This document shows, piece after piece, positions 42,436 to 50,368 of a stretch of DNA of 64,000 nt. This DNA comes from Nitrosarchaeum sp. (GTDB lineage Archaea; Thermoproteota; Nitrososphaeria; Nitrososphaerales; Nitrosopumilaceae), in contig JAIOOR010000021.1 of the NCBI GenBank assembly GCA_021414365.1, positions 62,001 through 126,000 of the forward strand, in the 5' to 3' direction. Position numbers and translations under genes: made by a program. Under the pieces are notes generated by a model, which was not told the origin of the DNA, searched no databases, and saw only the letters and a list, made by a program, of their open reading frames with translations. The first letter of the stretch is position 1, and each line of letters opens with the position of its first letter.

Positions 42436-44253
42436 TTAGATCAATTTAGGCACAAATATGTATATTATGGCAATTATTTCCATTCTTCCAATTATCATCA
42501 AAAAACTGACTACCATTTTGACTGTTGCATCTGTATCAAAATTTATCAGATTTGCAGTCAATCCCGCAGTTGTGATGATACCTGTTGCTTCATAGAATGC
42601 ATTTTCAAAACTAGTGTTTTCAATCGTTGTCAAATAAGTTGCTGTCACATATATAGTTCCTGGAAATGCCAGCACGATTAGTATTGTGGATACTAGCTCT
42701 TTTTTTCTTTTTTCTGATAATTCTGATCTGTGTATCTTACTGAATAATTTTCTACATTCTTTTAATTGCAATACTCTAAAAATCTTAATTCCTCCCGAAG
42801 TTGAAAAACCACACCCTCCAATAATCATTAGTAAAATCAGAATTACATGTATCGTCCCATTGAAATTTACTATTACTTGTGCATTAAGTCCAGATGTAGT
42901 ACTGGCAGCAACTGTGTAAAATGCACTAGTCAATGGATCTAATTTGCTAAACCACATGAATAGTAATGTTGCACCACTTAAAATTATGAAATATGATAAC
43001 ACTTCTTTACCAAATTTAGGTGAAAGGAATTTTTTTCTAACAAAAGAATAGTGAAACGTAAATGGCAATGCACCAAATATCATGGCACCCATCACAATTA
43101 TCTTTTCTTGCCAATCAAAACTATTTAGAATTGTAGATGTGGGTAGAAAACCCCCAGTAGCAAATGCACTTATTATTAATGAAAAATCATCAATTACGTT
43201 TAGATTTCCAAACAAATAAAACAAAATCGAGAAAATTATGATGTATATTAAAAATATTATTGTAATTGTTCCAAATAATTCTCGCATGTGCAGTGATCTG
43301 CCTGAGATAAATCCTCTCATTGATTGTATTTTTGACTCTGGATAAAATGCGGCTATTGCCAAATAGATAAAACTCATCCCACCAATTAACTGTGTAAAAC
43401 TTCTATAGAATGTAAAACTTTGAGGCAGATTTTCTGGTTCATGAATTAATGATATGCCCGTAGTTGTAAATCCTGCTGCACTTGAAAAAAAAGAGTTTGC
43501 AAATACGTCAGATGTCACTTCTTTAGCAGGTAAGACATACAAATATGGAATTGTTCCAAATAATGATAATATCAACAAACTTGATAATACTAGAATTGAT
43601 GCCTGTTGAATATTTAGACTAGCTTTTTCACCATATGTGTTGAGAAAAAATCCTGTTACCAGTAAAAGTACAGTAGTGAGATAAACCCCCGAGGCTGTCA
43701 CCAAATCTCCTAATATTGTTGATAAAATTGCTGGAACAAGTAACAACACTCCTGCAAATTGTAACACAAATCCAAGATTTCCTAAAATTGCCTTTACAGG
43801 TGGGCTAAACAGATGAGGTGCAGTAGCTGTCGCATCTCTAATGACATTTGCAATAGTTCTTTGAAAAATTATCCCTACAACTTCATTTTTCTTAGATATT
43901 ACAGGAAGCTTTCTTATTTTACCATCTCTCATTTGATGAAGTGCATCTTGAAGTGTTGTTTTTTCACTAATTGTAATTAATGGTGTAGACATGATGTCTT
44001 TCAAAGTTGCAGATTCTACATTTGTGGTGATCTCGCTCATTTTATTTATCATGTCTTCATCTGTAACAATTCCGATTGGCAAATTTTTACTATCTATTAC
44101 AATAATGTCATCTCTATCAGAATCTTGTAGCATTTTAGCTGCAGATCTAACCAACACATTTTGATCTAACAGCAAGAAATCTTTACTCATATATGCTCCA
44201 ACATGTTTTGTTAGAACATATGATACTGAACGTTCAGAGTCTATCGACATCAA
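42436..44253 (-). CDS. TrkH-type potassium transporter fused to CBS domains
   Basis: A 605-aa protein: two N-terminal CBS domains (residues 15-70 and 82-140) followed by a TrkH/KtrB K+ transporter (about 150-605). Pore-loop texts are SSAAGFTTTGISLI, TVAASTTSGLNA, GGCGFSTSGGIKIF and EATGIITTAGLTA, the four selectivity-filter-type loops. CBS domains bind adenosine nucleotides, so uptake may respond to energy state. Located in the cytoplasmic membrane. CBS at the N-terminus is unusual, since KtrB normally relies on separate KtrA subunits. Confidence 0.85.
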   Translation of the reverse strand: MMSIDSERSVSYVLTKHVGAYMSKDFLLLDQNVLVRSAAKMLQDSDRDDIIVIDSKNLPIGIVTDEDMINKMSEITTNVESATLKDIMSTPLITISEKTTLQDALHQMRDGKIRKLPVISKKNEVVGIIFQRTIANVIRDATATAPHLFSPPVKAILGNLGFVLQFAGVLLLVPAILSTILGDLVTASGVYLTTVLLLVTGFFLNTYGEKASLNIQQASILVLSSLLILSLFGTIPYLYVLPAKEVTSDVFANSFFSSAAGFTTTGISLIHEPENLPQSFTFYRSFTQLIGGMSFIYLAIAAFYPESKIQSMRGFISGRSLHMRELFGTITIIFLIYIIIFSILFYLFGNLNVIDDFSLIISAFATGGFLPTSTILNSFDWQEKIIVMGAMIFGALPFTFHYSFVRKKFLSPKFGKEVLSYFIILSGATLLFMWFSKLDPLTSAFYTVAASTTSGLNAQVIVNFNGTIHVILILLMIIGGCGFSTSGGIKIFRVLQLKECRKLFSKIHRSELSEKRKKELVSTILIVLAFPGTIYVTATYLTTIENTSFENAFYEATGIITTAGLTANLINFDTDATVKMVVSFLMIIGRMEIIAIIYIFVPKLI

Positions 44254-44348
44254 GCTTCAATTAATTATTGACGTTAAATAATTTGGGTTGTGATGTCATT
44301 AGATCGTTGTAGCAAATTTACTTTATTTGTTTTAGTATCTTTAGTATC

Positions 44349-44356
44349 TTTATAAG
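44349..44356 (+). promoter_or_regulatory. TATA box of the DUF151 gene
   Basis: TTTATAAG lies 31-38 bases before the ATG at 44387, so transcription would start near 44378 and the leader would be about nine bases. It is the best-looking archaeal TATA box in this part of the window. A direct repeat TTAGTATC just upstream may add regulatory contacts. Confidence 0.5.
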
Positions 44357-44386
44357 CATTAAAGTGGTACATTAATCGTAAATATT

Positions 44387-44812
44387 ATGAAAATTGATCA
44401 AGCACAAGAGCCTGATTATGAATCTGTCAAAATTGACTATGTTGGATTTGTAGATCCATATGCTGTTGAAGGAATGTTAGTTCTAAAAGGTGATGATGGC
44501 AAAGAATTTCACATGCGCGCATTTTCTGGCGAAGTTGCCAGACATATTTCCAGCTTTGTTGAGAGTGAAAGTGATTCAGCTCCATCTATTTACAAAATGG
44601 TGGAGGAAATCTGCGAAGAAAATGAACTAGTTTTAGTTAAGGTAAAAATCTATGAAAGCGGTGAAGTATTACGTGCAAACTTGTATTTTACTGGAAAAAA
44701 AGATATGGTGTTGCGAAATTATCGTGCATCTGATGCTATGGCTTTGGGAGCATTGTATAATATTCCAATTCTAGTTAGAAAAAATCTTCTTAAAGAACAT
44801 ATGGAAGCATAA
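44387..44812 (+). CDS. DUF151 bifunctional-nuclease-family protein
   Basis: A 141-aa protein ending in the family's diagnostic stretch YRASDAMALGALYNIPILV, which parallels the RPSDAIALAL motif of DUF151 (bifunctional nuclease) proteins; the N-terminal half holds the strand KIDYVGFVDPYAVEGMLVLKG. Members have DNase/RNase activity in one plant report and are widespread in archaea. Cytosolic. Followed by the His-rich small protein at 44868. Confidence 0.8.
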   Translation: MKIDQAQEPDYESVKIDYVGFVDPYAVEGMLVLKGDDGKEFHMRAFSGEVARHISSFVESESDSAPSIYKMVEEICEENELVLVKVKIYESGEVLRANLYFTGKKDMVLRNYRASDAMALGALYNIPILVRKNLLKEHMEA

Positions 44813-44867
44813 TGTTTTTGATTATTGTTATGGAATAGTTTTTTTACAGTGTGTTAATTGGTATTTT

Positions 44868-45080
44868 ATGAGTCAACAAGAACATCTGATGGATAATTTA
44901 CTCAACATTGATCTTGAGATAATTGATTCTGTTAGGGAATTACATCAAAGTAACTGGGATTCAGTAACTTTGAAACAACAAGTTGGAGATTTGCTCAAAA
45001 TACGTGATGGTCTAGTGGACAAATTAATGTCATTAAAAGAACATGACCATGAATGTGGTTGTGGTCACAATCACGAATAA
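44868..45080 (+). CDS. small protein with His/Cys-rich metal-binding tail
   Basis: A 70-aa protein of helical character (NIDLEIIDSVRELHQSNWDSVT) ending in EHDHECGCGHNHE, a dense His/Cys cluster that should bind Ni, Zn or Cu. Ends like this occur in metallochaperones. Follows the DUF151 gene by 55 bases in the same orientation. Function unknown. Confidence 0.55.
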   Translation: MSQQEHLMDNLLNIDLEIIDSVRELHQSNWDSVTLKQQVGDLLKIRDGLVDKLMSLKEHDHECGCGHNHE

Positions 45081-45122
45081 GCGAAAATTCATTTTAATTT
45101 TTTTGTAATATTTATTTTGAGA

Positions 45123-45201
45123 GTGACTGGAGGGATCCTCCACTGCATAATTACTGCTAAGTGTTATACAGAAGCTGCTCTTTCGAACAATCTCCAGTCA
45201 C
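45123..45201. ncRNA. candidate structured RNA, possibly H/ACA-like
   Basis: Outer arms GTGACTGGAG (45123-45132) and CTCCAGTCAC (45192-45201) form a perfect 10-base stem closing 59 bases. Inside, CTGCATAA (45143-45150) and TTATACAG (45164-45171) give an 8-base stem with one mismatch. ACA begins at 45200 with three bases after it, as in archaeal H/ACA guides, though no kink-turn is visible. The region is more G+C-rich than its surroundings and lacks an ORF. An alternative short hairpin GGAGG/CCTCC (45129-45139 region) competes with the outer stem. Strand not determined; tRNA is excluded by fold. Confidence 0.4.
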
Positions 45202-45244
45202 ATGTTGTGTTTATCTCTTACATAAAATTATAATGTTTTTTAAT

Positions 45245-45454
45245 TCATTCATCTGCTAGACTATCAAAAAATTTTTCAGGAAACATGCTTCTAATTTTTG
45301 TTCTTTCTGCTTCATATTTTTTTATTTTATTTTGAATTTTTTCCAATTTTGATTTCATCGCTTTTTCTTTTTCATCATTTAAATTCAAAATTTTCTTTGT
45401 CAGTGTTTTATACATGATCAAATACTCTGGAAATTTCTTAGGTAGACTGTTCAT
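45245..45454 (-). CDS. small coiled-coil protein
   Basis: A 69-aa Lys/Glu-rich helical protein (NLNDEKEKAMKSKLEKIQNK-type centre). No cysteines, no TM. Divergent from the secreted-protein gene at 45493 with only 38 bases between, so they share a promoter zone. Function unknown. Confidence 0.5.
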   Translation of the reverse strand: MNSLPKKFPEYLIMYKTLTKKILNLNDEKEKAMKSKLEKIQNKIKKYEAERTKIRSMFPEKFFDSLADE

Positions 45455-45492
45455 TTTATATAGATTAAATATGTTGAAAACTAGTGTTATTT

Positions 45493-45885
45493 ATGAAATT
45501 TCTAATATTGGTACTAATGCTAATCCCAACAGGTTTAGTATTTGCTGATACTGGTGATGTTACAGCGCAACTATCCTCCGAACCCACTGTACTTACTGTT
45601 GGAAATCAAATAATGATAACGGCTGACGTTTCAAATAATCAAAATACGCAGCAATCTTTTGCATATTTGACTCAAGTGAAAAATGAACACCAAGTTGTGA
45701 TTTCTTTATCATGGTTAACTGGTTCATTATCTCCAAGACAATCTTTTTCTCCAGCACAATCCTGGACATCTGCCGAGTCTGGACTTTACACTATTGAAGT
45801 ATTTGTTTGGAAAGGCATTGATGATCCTGAGGCATTATCTCCACCACTCTCAATGACTGTCAAAGTGGTAGATCCTGACACATGA
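45493..45885 (+). CDS. secreted protein, paralogue of 7845-8297
   Basis: A 130-aa protein from the ATG at 45493 (GTG at 45484 alternative) with signal peptide ending near TGLVFA. The mature domain has VKNEHQVVISLSWLTG and IEVFVWKG, the same strand pattern as the secreted protein at 7845-8297, so it is a paralogue. Likely a beta-sandwich surface protein. Function unknown. Confidence 0.65.
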   Translation: MKFLILVLMLIPTGLVFADTGDVTAQLSSEPTVLTVGNQIMITADVSNNQNTQQSFAYLTQVKNEHQVVISLSWLTGSLSPRQSFSPAQSWTSAESGLYTIEVFVWKGIDDPEALSPPLSMTVKVVDPDT

Positions 45886-45893
45886 TCTACATT

Positions 45894-46457
45894 TTAAATT
45901 AAAAATGGTTTTTGTTTAAATTTAATGCATATTGTATTTATGCCATCCATGATTTCTTGAATTTTTGGATATGTTGATTTGTTTTCTGACACGTCTTTTT
46001 GAATTATTCTAAGATAATGCAAAATCTTTTTGATCTGCTTGTTTTTTTGAGTTTTTGAGATAGGTGCAGTTGATAAATCTTTTAGATTTGCAGATATGTC
46101 GCATAATTTAATAATTTTTGTTTGAATCGACGCACCTCTTAACTGGTTCATATATTGTGTTTCTCGGTCTTTTTTTGAAATATTTTGATCTTTTGTCAAT
46201 GACAAAACAATTACTGCGACTTCCCTTCCAAATCTTTCATTGATCTGATCAAAAGTCACATCTGTATCTTCTATTGTATCATGAAGCCACGCTGCACATA
46301 ATACGTCCTTATCTGTAATTCCTAAATTTTTGAGTCTGTTTACAACTCCTTCCAAATGATCAAAATATGGTGTTACTCCGTCCTTTCTTTTTTGACTTTT
46401 GTGTTTATCTTGAGCAAATTTCTTTGCGCTTAGCACCATATCTGTATTATCTTCCAT
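45894..46457 (-). CDS. RSH-type HD hydrolase (MESH1-like)
   Basis: A 187-aa single-domain HD protein. Conserved points: YFDHLEGVV with H34, H59-D60 in AAWLHDTIED, ED at 63-64, and the later ANLKDL region. The pattern (AAxLHDxIEDT, then RFGREVAxIVLSLTKD) matches ppGpp hydrolases of the RSH/MESH1 type. In archaea the substrate may be ppGpp-like nucleotides or NADPH, as in metazoan MESH1. No synthetase domain is present. Confidence 0.75.
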   Translation of the reverse strand: MEDNTDMVLSAKKFAQDKHKSQKRKDGVTPYFDHLEGVVNRLKNLGITDKDVLCAAWLHDTIEDTDVTFDQINERFGREVAVIVLSLTKDQNISKKDRETQYMNQLRGASIQTKIIKLCDISANLKDLSTAPISKTQKNKQIKKILHYLRIIQKDVSENKSTYPKIQEIMDGINTICIKFKQKPFLI

Positions 46458-46574
46458 ATGATGTCCTTTCTTTTCTGATATGTAGATGTTTATTCACTTA
46501 TACTGAAATTCATTTTTTATAATTTGTAAATATTCATGTTAAAATGCTTCATAATTCGGCAAACTCATCAATAT

Positions 46575-46648
46575 TCAGATATAGCTTTTCTATTAATCAT
46601 CAGCATTTGATTATTCTACATTCTCAGATATATTGGTATTATATCTGA
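46575..46648. promoter_or_regulatory. TCAGATATA operator-like sites
   Basis: A perfect inverted repeat TCAGATATA (46624-46632) and TATATCTGA (46640-46648) with a seven-base spacer, plus a third TCAGATATA half-site at 46575-46583. They lie 58-131 bases upstream of the gene at 46706, where a dimeric repressor or activator could bind. The same half-site recurring three times is unlikely by chance, although in A+T-rich DNA this must be tested. Confidence 0.4.
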
Positions 46649-46705
46649 TATTTCCTTTTTGACAAAGCATAACGTTTTTGATATCCAGAAAACTAATAAT
46701 TTTTC

Positions 46706-46942
46706 ATGGCCAATCTAGATATTTTGTATCAAAATGTTGCTGCCAAAGTCATACAAAGATGTCATGGTAGTATCAAAATTACAAAACATGGGAAAATTTT
46801 AGAAGTCTATGATGTAAATAGACATATTTGGAGTAAAGGGCTAGCAGGATTGATCATAAAAGAAGAATGTAAGAATGCTGATTTGAGAGAATGGGAATTT
46901 GCATATGTCCGAAATTATATCATAAAAGAATTACTGCCTTGA
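46706..46942 (+). CDS. small hypothetical protein
   Basis: A 78-aa protein with a Lys/His-rich N-terminus (AAKVIQRCHGSIKITKHGK) followed by a helix rich in Glu/Asn. One or two cysteines, no clear motif. Preceded by a dyad-symmetric operator candidate and a TATA-like element (TGATATTT). Function unknown. Confidence 0.45.
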   Translation: MANLDILYQNVAAKVIQRCHGSIKITKHGKILEVYDVNRHIWSKGLAGLIIKEECKNADLREWEFAYVRNYIIKELLP

Positions 46943-46970
46943 TCATTTCTGAGTAATTCACATCTGAAAT

Positions 46971-47231
46971 CTAATACATTACTTTTCGTATGAGATGCGG
47001 TTCTTTTAACATCACTTGTTCATCTTTTGCAGCTATCAAATCTACTTCTTTGAGATTGTGGTTTGTAACAACTGTCAATGCTTCACAACGAGTACACAGT
47101 ATTGTTTGTCCGTCTGTTTTTCTTTCAAAAACAACATTTTTTTCAAGTCTGTCATCTTTTTGACATGTGGGACACAGTTTTGGTTCTTTTAATATTGTGA
47201 TTATTTCACGAATGTAAATTGTTCTTGGCAT
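46971..47231 (-). CDS. zinc-ribbon protein
   Basis: An 86-aa protein with knuckles CPTC (near residue 20) and CTRC (near residue 46); the segment between them (KNVVFERKTDGQTIL) is basic and beta-rich. It is a classical small zinc ribbon. The C-terminal tail is helical. Function unknown; stands alone. Confidence 0.6.
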   Translation of the reverse strand: MPRTIYIREIITILKEPKLCPTCQKDDRLEKNVVFERKTDGQTILCTRCEALTVVTNHNLKEVDLIAAKDEQVMLKEPHLIRKVMY

Positions 47232-47520
47232 CTATGTTTTTATGAAATCCTGACAATAAAGAGTTTGTATTTTAATGCTAATTGGCATCCAGCATTTTAA
47301 TTCAAACAAAAACCGTTCTTTTAATTATTTGAATCAAAACGTTAGGTATTCTATATATTTCCTAATCTAGCCAATTAACAACTACTATTTTATTATCAAC
47401 AAAATATGTCTTTGGTATTTAGAATTTTAAATAAAATCAAGAGTTTAATTTTGAATATACGTGCTTGACTTACTTTGATTTTTTCTAAAACCTTAAGTTT
47501 GTACAAAAATTAGACACGAC

Positions 47521-47721
47521 ATGTCTGAAAAAAAACATCATTCATCATTACATGTAAGAATAGAAAAATTAGATGTCCCAATGAGTGAACTAATTGGTTA
47601 TTTTAGAGGAAAATGCAGCAAATGCGGTCATCAACGAATTGCGCATGATGATTCTGGAAAATGTGAAGGCGTAATGAATAAACCTTGCAATTCTGGATGT
47701 GACAATTATGTTCCGGAATAA
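47521..47721 (+). CDS. zinc-binding microprotein
   Basis: A 66-aa protein with a metal cluster CSKCG, H, H and C plus CNSGC spread over residues 32-60. The start MSEKKHHSS is basic/His-rich. The arrangement suggests a compact zinc-binding module with CHCC ligands. Function unknown. Confidence 0.55.
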   Translation: MSEKKHHSSLHVRIEKLDVPMSELIGYFRGKCSKCGHQRIAHDDSGKCEGVMNKPCNSGCDNYVPE

Positions 47722-47764
47722 ACTTTCAAACTCTTTTTTGAGTAACTGGATTTACAATAAAATA

Positions 47765-48856
47765 TTATGTGACTATCTCGTCTAAACGACCTTCTTCTTG
47801 AGCCTGTTTTATCTCCATTGCGATTCTTCTTCCAACTCCGAATGTTTTTCCATACTGATATTTTGTGTATGGACTAGTAGTTGCCACAATAGGATTACCT
47901 GGAACGCGAAGTGATACATCATACACCACTAACTCCAAATCCTTTGTAATCACACTTTGTAGAGAAAATGGTCCTATGATTCCAGGCGCATATTCTTTTT
48001 TGACGGCAGCGACAAACTTGTCTCCTATTTTGATTACTTTTTCTAGTAATGATTCTCTTATGCTTGCAGGTGTGTGGCCTACCTCTATATTTTGTAAATC
48101 TATGTTGATATCTAACTGTTGTTTTGCAGGAAGTGCATTGAAATCATGAATGTTTGTTTGAAGTCTCCTTTCAATTCCTATAAAATCAACTTGTTTTGAT
48201 ATTGGTGTGTGAAAGAAATTAAAATTCATGTATGTTCCAATTGCTAGTTCTTCTATACTTGCTTTTTCCAAATCCTTTCTAGAAATTAATCCTTGTTTTA
48301 TTTTTATCTCTGATTTTTCTTTATAGTCTTTGTAAGATGATACTGTAAAAAAAGCTCTCTCTAACGGCCTTTTTAATTCTTGAACTTTAACAATACATGG
48401 TTTGTTGATGCTTTTTGGATCTTTGAATAATTTTGGAAATTTTATTTTTGCCTTTTCTAAAAGAAAGTATTGATTTCGTTTAGCTGTTCTCTCTTCTGCC
48501 TGGAATAATTTTCTATTCCCAAATATTGGAACCTTAAATGAATTTTCAAGGGTTTTGTATCCAAGATATACAGTAAGTGATCTATGTGGAATAATTATCG
48601 TATTTGTATCTCTCATAATTTTTTGATTCTTTGGTAATGCCATATCTTTGAATTTGTTTAAAATTATGATTTCATCTGCTATTCTGTTAAATCTTCTATA
48701 TGGATCCTCTCGGCCTTTTTGGCAGTATACAACCGTTTGAAAATTTTCATCTTTTGCACCATCCATAACTTCTAAGGCTGAATGACTTCCCATCACTCCA
48801 ATTTTTACATTCGAATAACCATTAACTATTTTTTTTATCTCAGAACTGTTAACCAC
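47765..48856 (-). CDS. purP: FAICAR synthetase (PurP)
   Basis: A 363-aa ATP-grasp enzyme. The N-terminal IGVMGSHSALEVMDGAKDE, GREDPYRRF and the ATP-grasp body match PurP, which makes FAICAR from AICAR and formate with ATP, replacing bacterial PurH transformylase. Together with the pur operon (53540-58426) and purC it completes part of IMP synthesis. Cytosolic. Monocistronic here. Confidence 0.9.
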   Translation of the reverse strand: MVNSSEIKKIVNGYSNVKIGVMGSHSALEVMDGAKDENFQTVVYCQKGREDPYRRFNRIADEIIILNKFKDMALPKNQKIMRDTNTIIIPHRSLTVYLGYKTLENSFKVPIFGNRKLFQAEERTAKRNQYFLLEKAKIKFPKLFKDPKSINKPCIVKVQELKRPLERAFFTVSSYKDYKEKSEIKIKQGLISRKDLEKASIEELAIGTYMNFNFFHTPISKQVDFIGIERRLQTNIHDFNALPAKQQLDINIDLQNIEVGHTPASIRESLLEKVIKIGDKFVAAVKKEYAPGIIGPFSLQSVITKDLELVVYDVSLRVPGNPIVATTSPYTKYQYGKTFGVGRRIAMEIKQAQEEGRLDEIVT

Positions 48857-48978
48857 ATTTTGACTAGAAAACAGGAACTAATATAGCTAATTTTCAATTT
48901 TTTGATCGATTACATGAACACAAGATTTTATTGAAAAGCCTCGTAGGTATTTCTGTGTTTTACTCTGTTGAATTGCAA

Positions 48979-49092
48979 ATGGCCGGTGTGATTTTACTGT
49001 CTGCAATGGCAGCTGGTGGAATTTCTTTATGGCTCAAAAGAAGAAAGGAGCAACATAGTTTAGATGCATTTGATGATGAGGCACAAAATTAG
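48979..49092 (+). CDS. 37-aa single-TM microprotein
   Basis: A tiny frame from ATG 48979 (M-A-G-V-I-L-L-S-A-M) with one helix, then a basic stretch KRRKEQH and an acidic tail (DAFDDEAQN). Charge pattern places the tail in the cytoplasm. It precedes ubiX by about 70 bases. Possibly a membrane microprotein; function unknown. Confidence 0.4.
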   Translation: MAGVILLSAMAAGGISLWLKRRKEQHSLDAFDDEAQN

Positions 49093-49159
49093 TGTGCTAG
49101 TACTAAAACACGATTTCTAACTAACAGATAAAATACCATTAAACTTTAGATAAATTACA

Positions 49160-49717
49160 ATGAAATTAGTAGTTGGTATTACAGGCAGTACGGGTGTAAT
49201 TTATGGAATTCGTTTACTTGAAGTTCTAAAAAAATTAAATGTTGAAACACATCTGATAATGTCTGAGTGGGCCATGAAGTGTATCTCAATGGAAACTGAA
49301 TTTAATCTTGATTATGTAAAATCTCTTGCAACATCTGTTTCTGATGAAAAAAACATGGCATCAAGTGTTTCAAGTGGAACTCATAAAGTGAATGGTATGG
49401 TGGTAGCACCATGTAGTATGAAGACTCTATCTGCAATTGCAAATGGTTATGATGATACACTTGTTGCAAGGGCAGCTGGTGTCACAATTAAAGAATCTAG
49501 AAAATTAATTTTAATGGTTAGAGAAACTCCTCTCTCTGCAATCCATCTTGAAAATATGCTCAAACTATCTAGGTTAGGAGTTGTAATTTTACCACCTGTC
49601 ACAGAATTTTATACAAAACCCAAAACAATTGATGACATTGTAAATCATGGTGTAGGAAAATGTTTGGATCAATTTGATCTAGAGCACGGTTTATACCCTC
49701 GCTGGGGCACTTTCTAA
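49160..49717 (+). CDS. ubiX: flavin prenyltransferase (UbiX)
   Basis: A 185-aa protein of the usual UbiX length: VGITGSTGVIYGIRLLEVL, MSEWAMKC, then the VAPCSMKTLSAIANGY and ETPLSAIHLENMLKLSR motifs. UbiX attaches dimethylallyl to FMN, making the cofactor of UbiD decarboxylases. In this genome it may support futalosine-menaquinone or other decarboxylations. Followed by an SRPBCC gene by seven bases, so probably co-transcribed. Confidence 0.9.
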   Translation: MKLVVGITGSTGVIYGIRLLEVLKKLNVETHLIMSEWAMKCISMETEFNLDYVKSLATSVSDEKNMASSVSSGTHKVNGMVVAPCSMKTLSAIANGYDDTLVARAAGVTIKESRKLILMVRETPLSAIHLENMLKLSRLGVVILPPVTEFYTKPKTIDDIVNHGVGKCLDQFDLEHGLYPRWGTF

Positions 49718-49724
49718 TTTATAA

Positions 49725-50153
49725 TTGCCAAAAATAATTTTTGAAAAAATAATAAAGGCTGATAGAAAAAAAGTCTTTGAAATAACTACTAATTATGAAA
49801 ATTTTCAAAAAATTCTACCTCGATACTATCCCTCAATCAGAACAATATCCATCCGTGGCAATGTATCTGTAGTAGAAGAACATTTGCGAATCGGTGGAAA
49901 AGAGTTAGTTATGATGGTAAAACATGTAATTGACGAGCCAATATCACATGAAATTTTTATTATTGGGGGAGATGCCAAAGGCACTCATATTACTTTTAGA
50001 TATGAACATGTTCCAAATGCAACAAAACTGATAATTGAAGTTGATTGGAAACTAAGAGGAGTGATAAAACTGAATGCCTTTTTTGGAAAAAATAACATCC
50101 TAAAAGAATATTCTAAAATTATTGATGAATTTGCTTTAATTGCAGAGTGCTAG
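49725..50153 (+). CDS. SRPBCC-fold (polyketide-cyclase/CoxG-like) protein
   Basis: A 142-aa protein from a TTG start: IIFEKIIKADRKKVFEITTNYENFQ, followed by alternating strands and a C-terminal amphipathic helix, the START/SRPBCC fold for hydrophobic ligands. Tightly downstream of ubiX, so it may handle quinone or lipid intermediates; this is inference. Overlaps the convergent tatA by four bases. Confidence 0.65.
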   Translation: MPKIIFEKIIKADRKKVFEITTNYENFQKILPRYYPSIRTISIRGNVSVVEEHLRIGGKELVMMVKHVIDEPISHEIFIIGGDAKGTHITFRYEHVPNATKLIIEVDWKLRGVIKLNAFFGKNNILKEYSKIIDEFALIAEC

Positions 50154-50356
50154 TCAATCTTTTCTTTATTTTTGAAATCGTTGAGTTCTCTTTCGGCCTC
50201 AATCTTGCCTTTCTCAAATTCTCCTTTTGCTTTACCTAATGTTTTTGCTAATTCTGGTATCTTCTTTGCTCCAAAAATAAATACTGCTGCTAAAACAAGA
50301 ATTATCAAAATTTCATTTATTCCAGGCATTGCAAGGAAAATACTTTCTAGTGTCAT
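50150..50356 (-). CDS. tatA: Tat translocase subunit TatA
   Basis: A 68-aa protein: short N-terminal helix (about 10-28) with FGAKKIPELAKTLGKA, the TatA hinge and amphipathic helix, then a charged tail. TatA oligomerises to let folded proteins cross the membrane. The tatC gene follows on the same strand with a 12-base gap upstream of it, so they form a tatC-tatA unit. Normal length for archaeal TatA. Confidence 0.9.
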   Translation of the reverse strand: MTLESIFLAMPGINEILIILVLAAVFIFGAKKIPELAKTLGKAKGEFEKGKIEAERELNDFKNKEKID

Positions 50357-50368
50357 CTACGCTATAGT

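Noticed and set aside
45123-45201. tRNA gene
   Set aside because: TTCGAAC resembles a T-loop, but its flanks do not pair, the outer stem is ten bases instead of seven, and no D or anticodon arm can be drawn.
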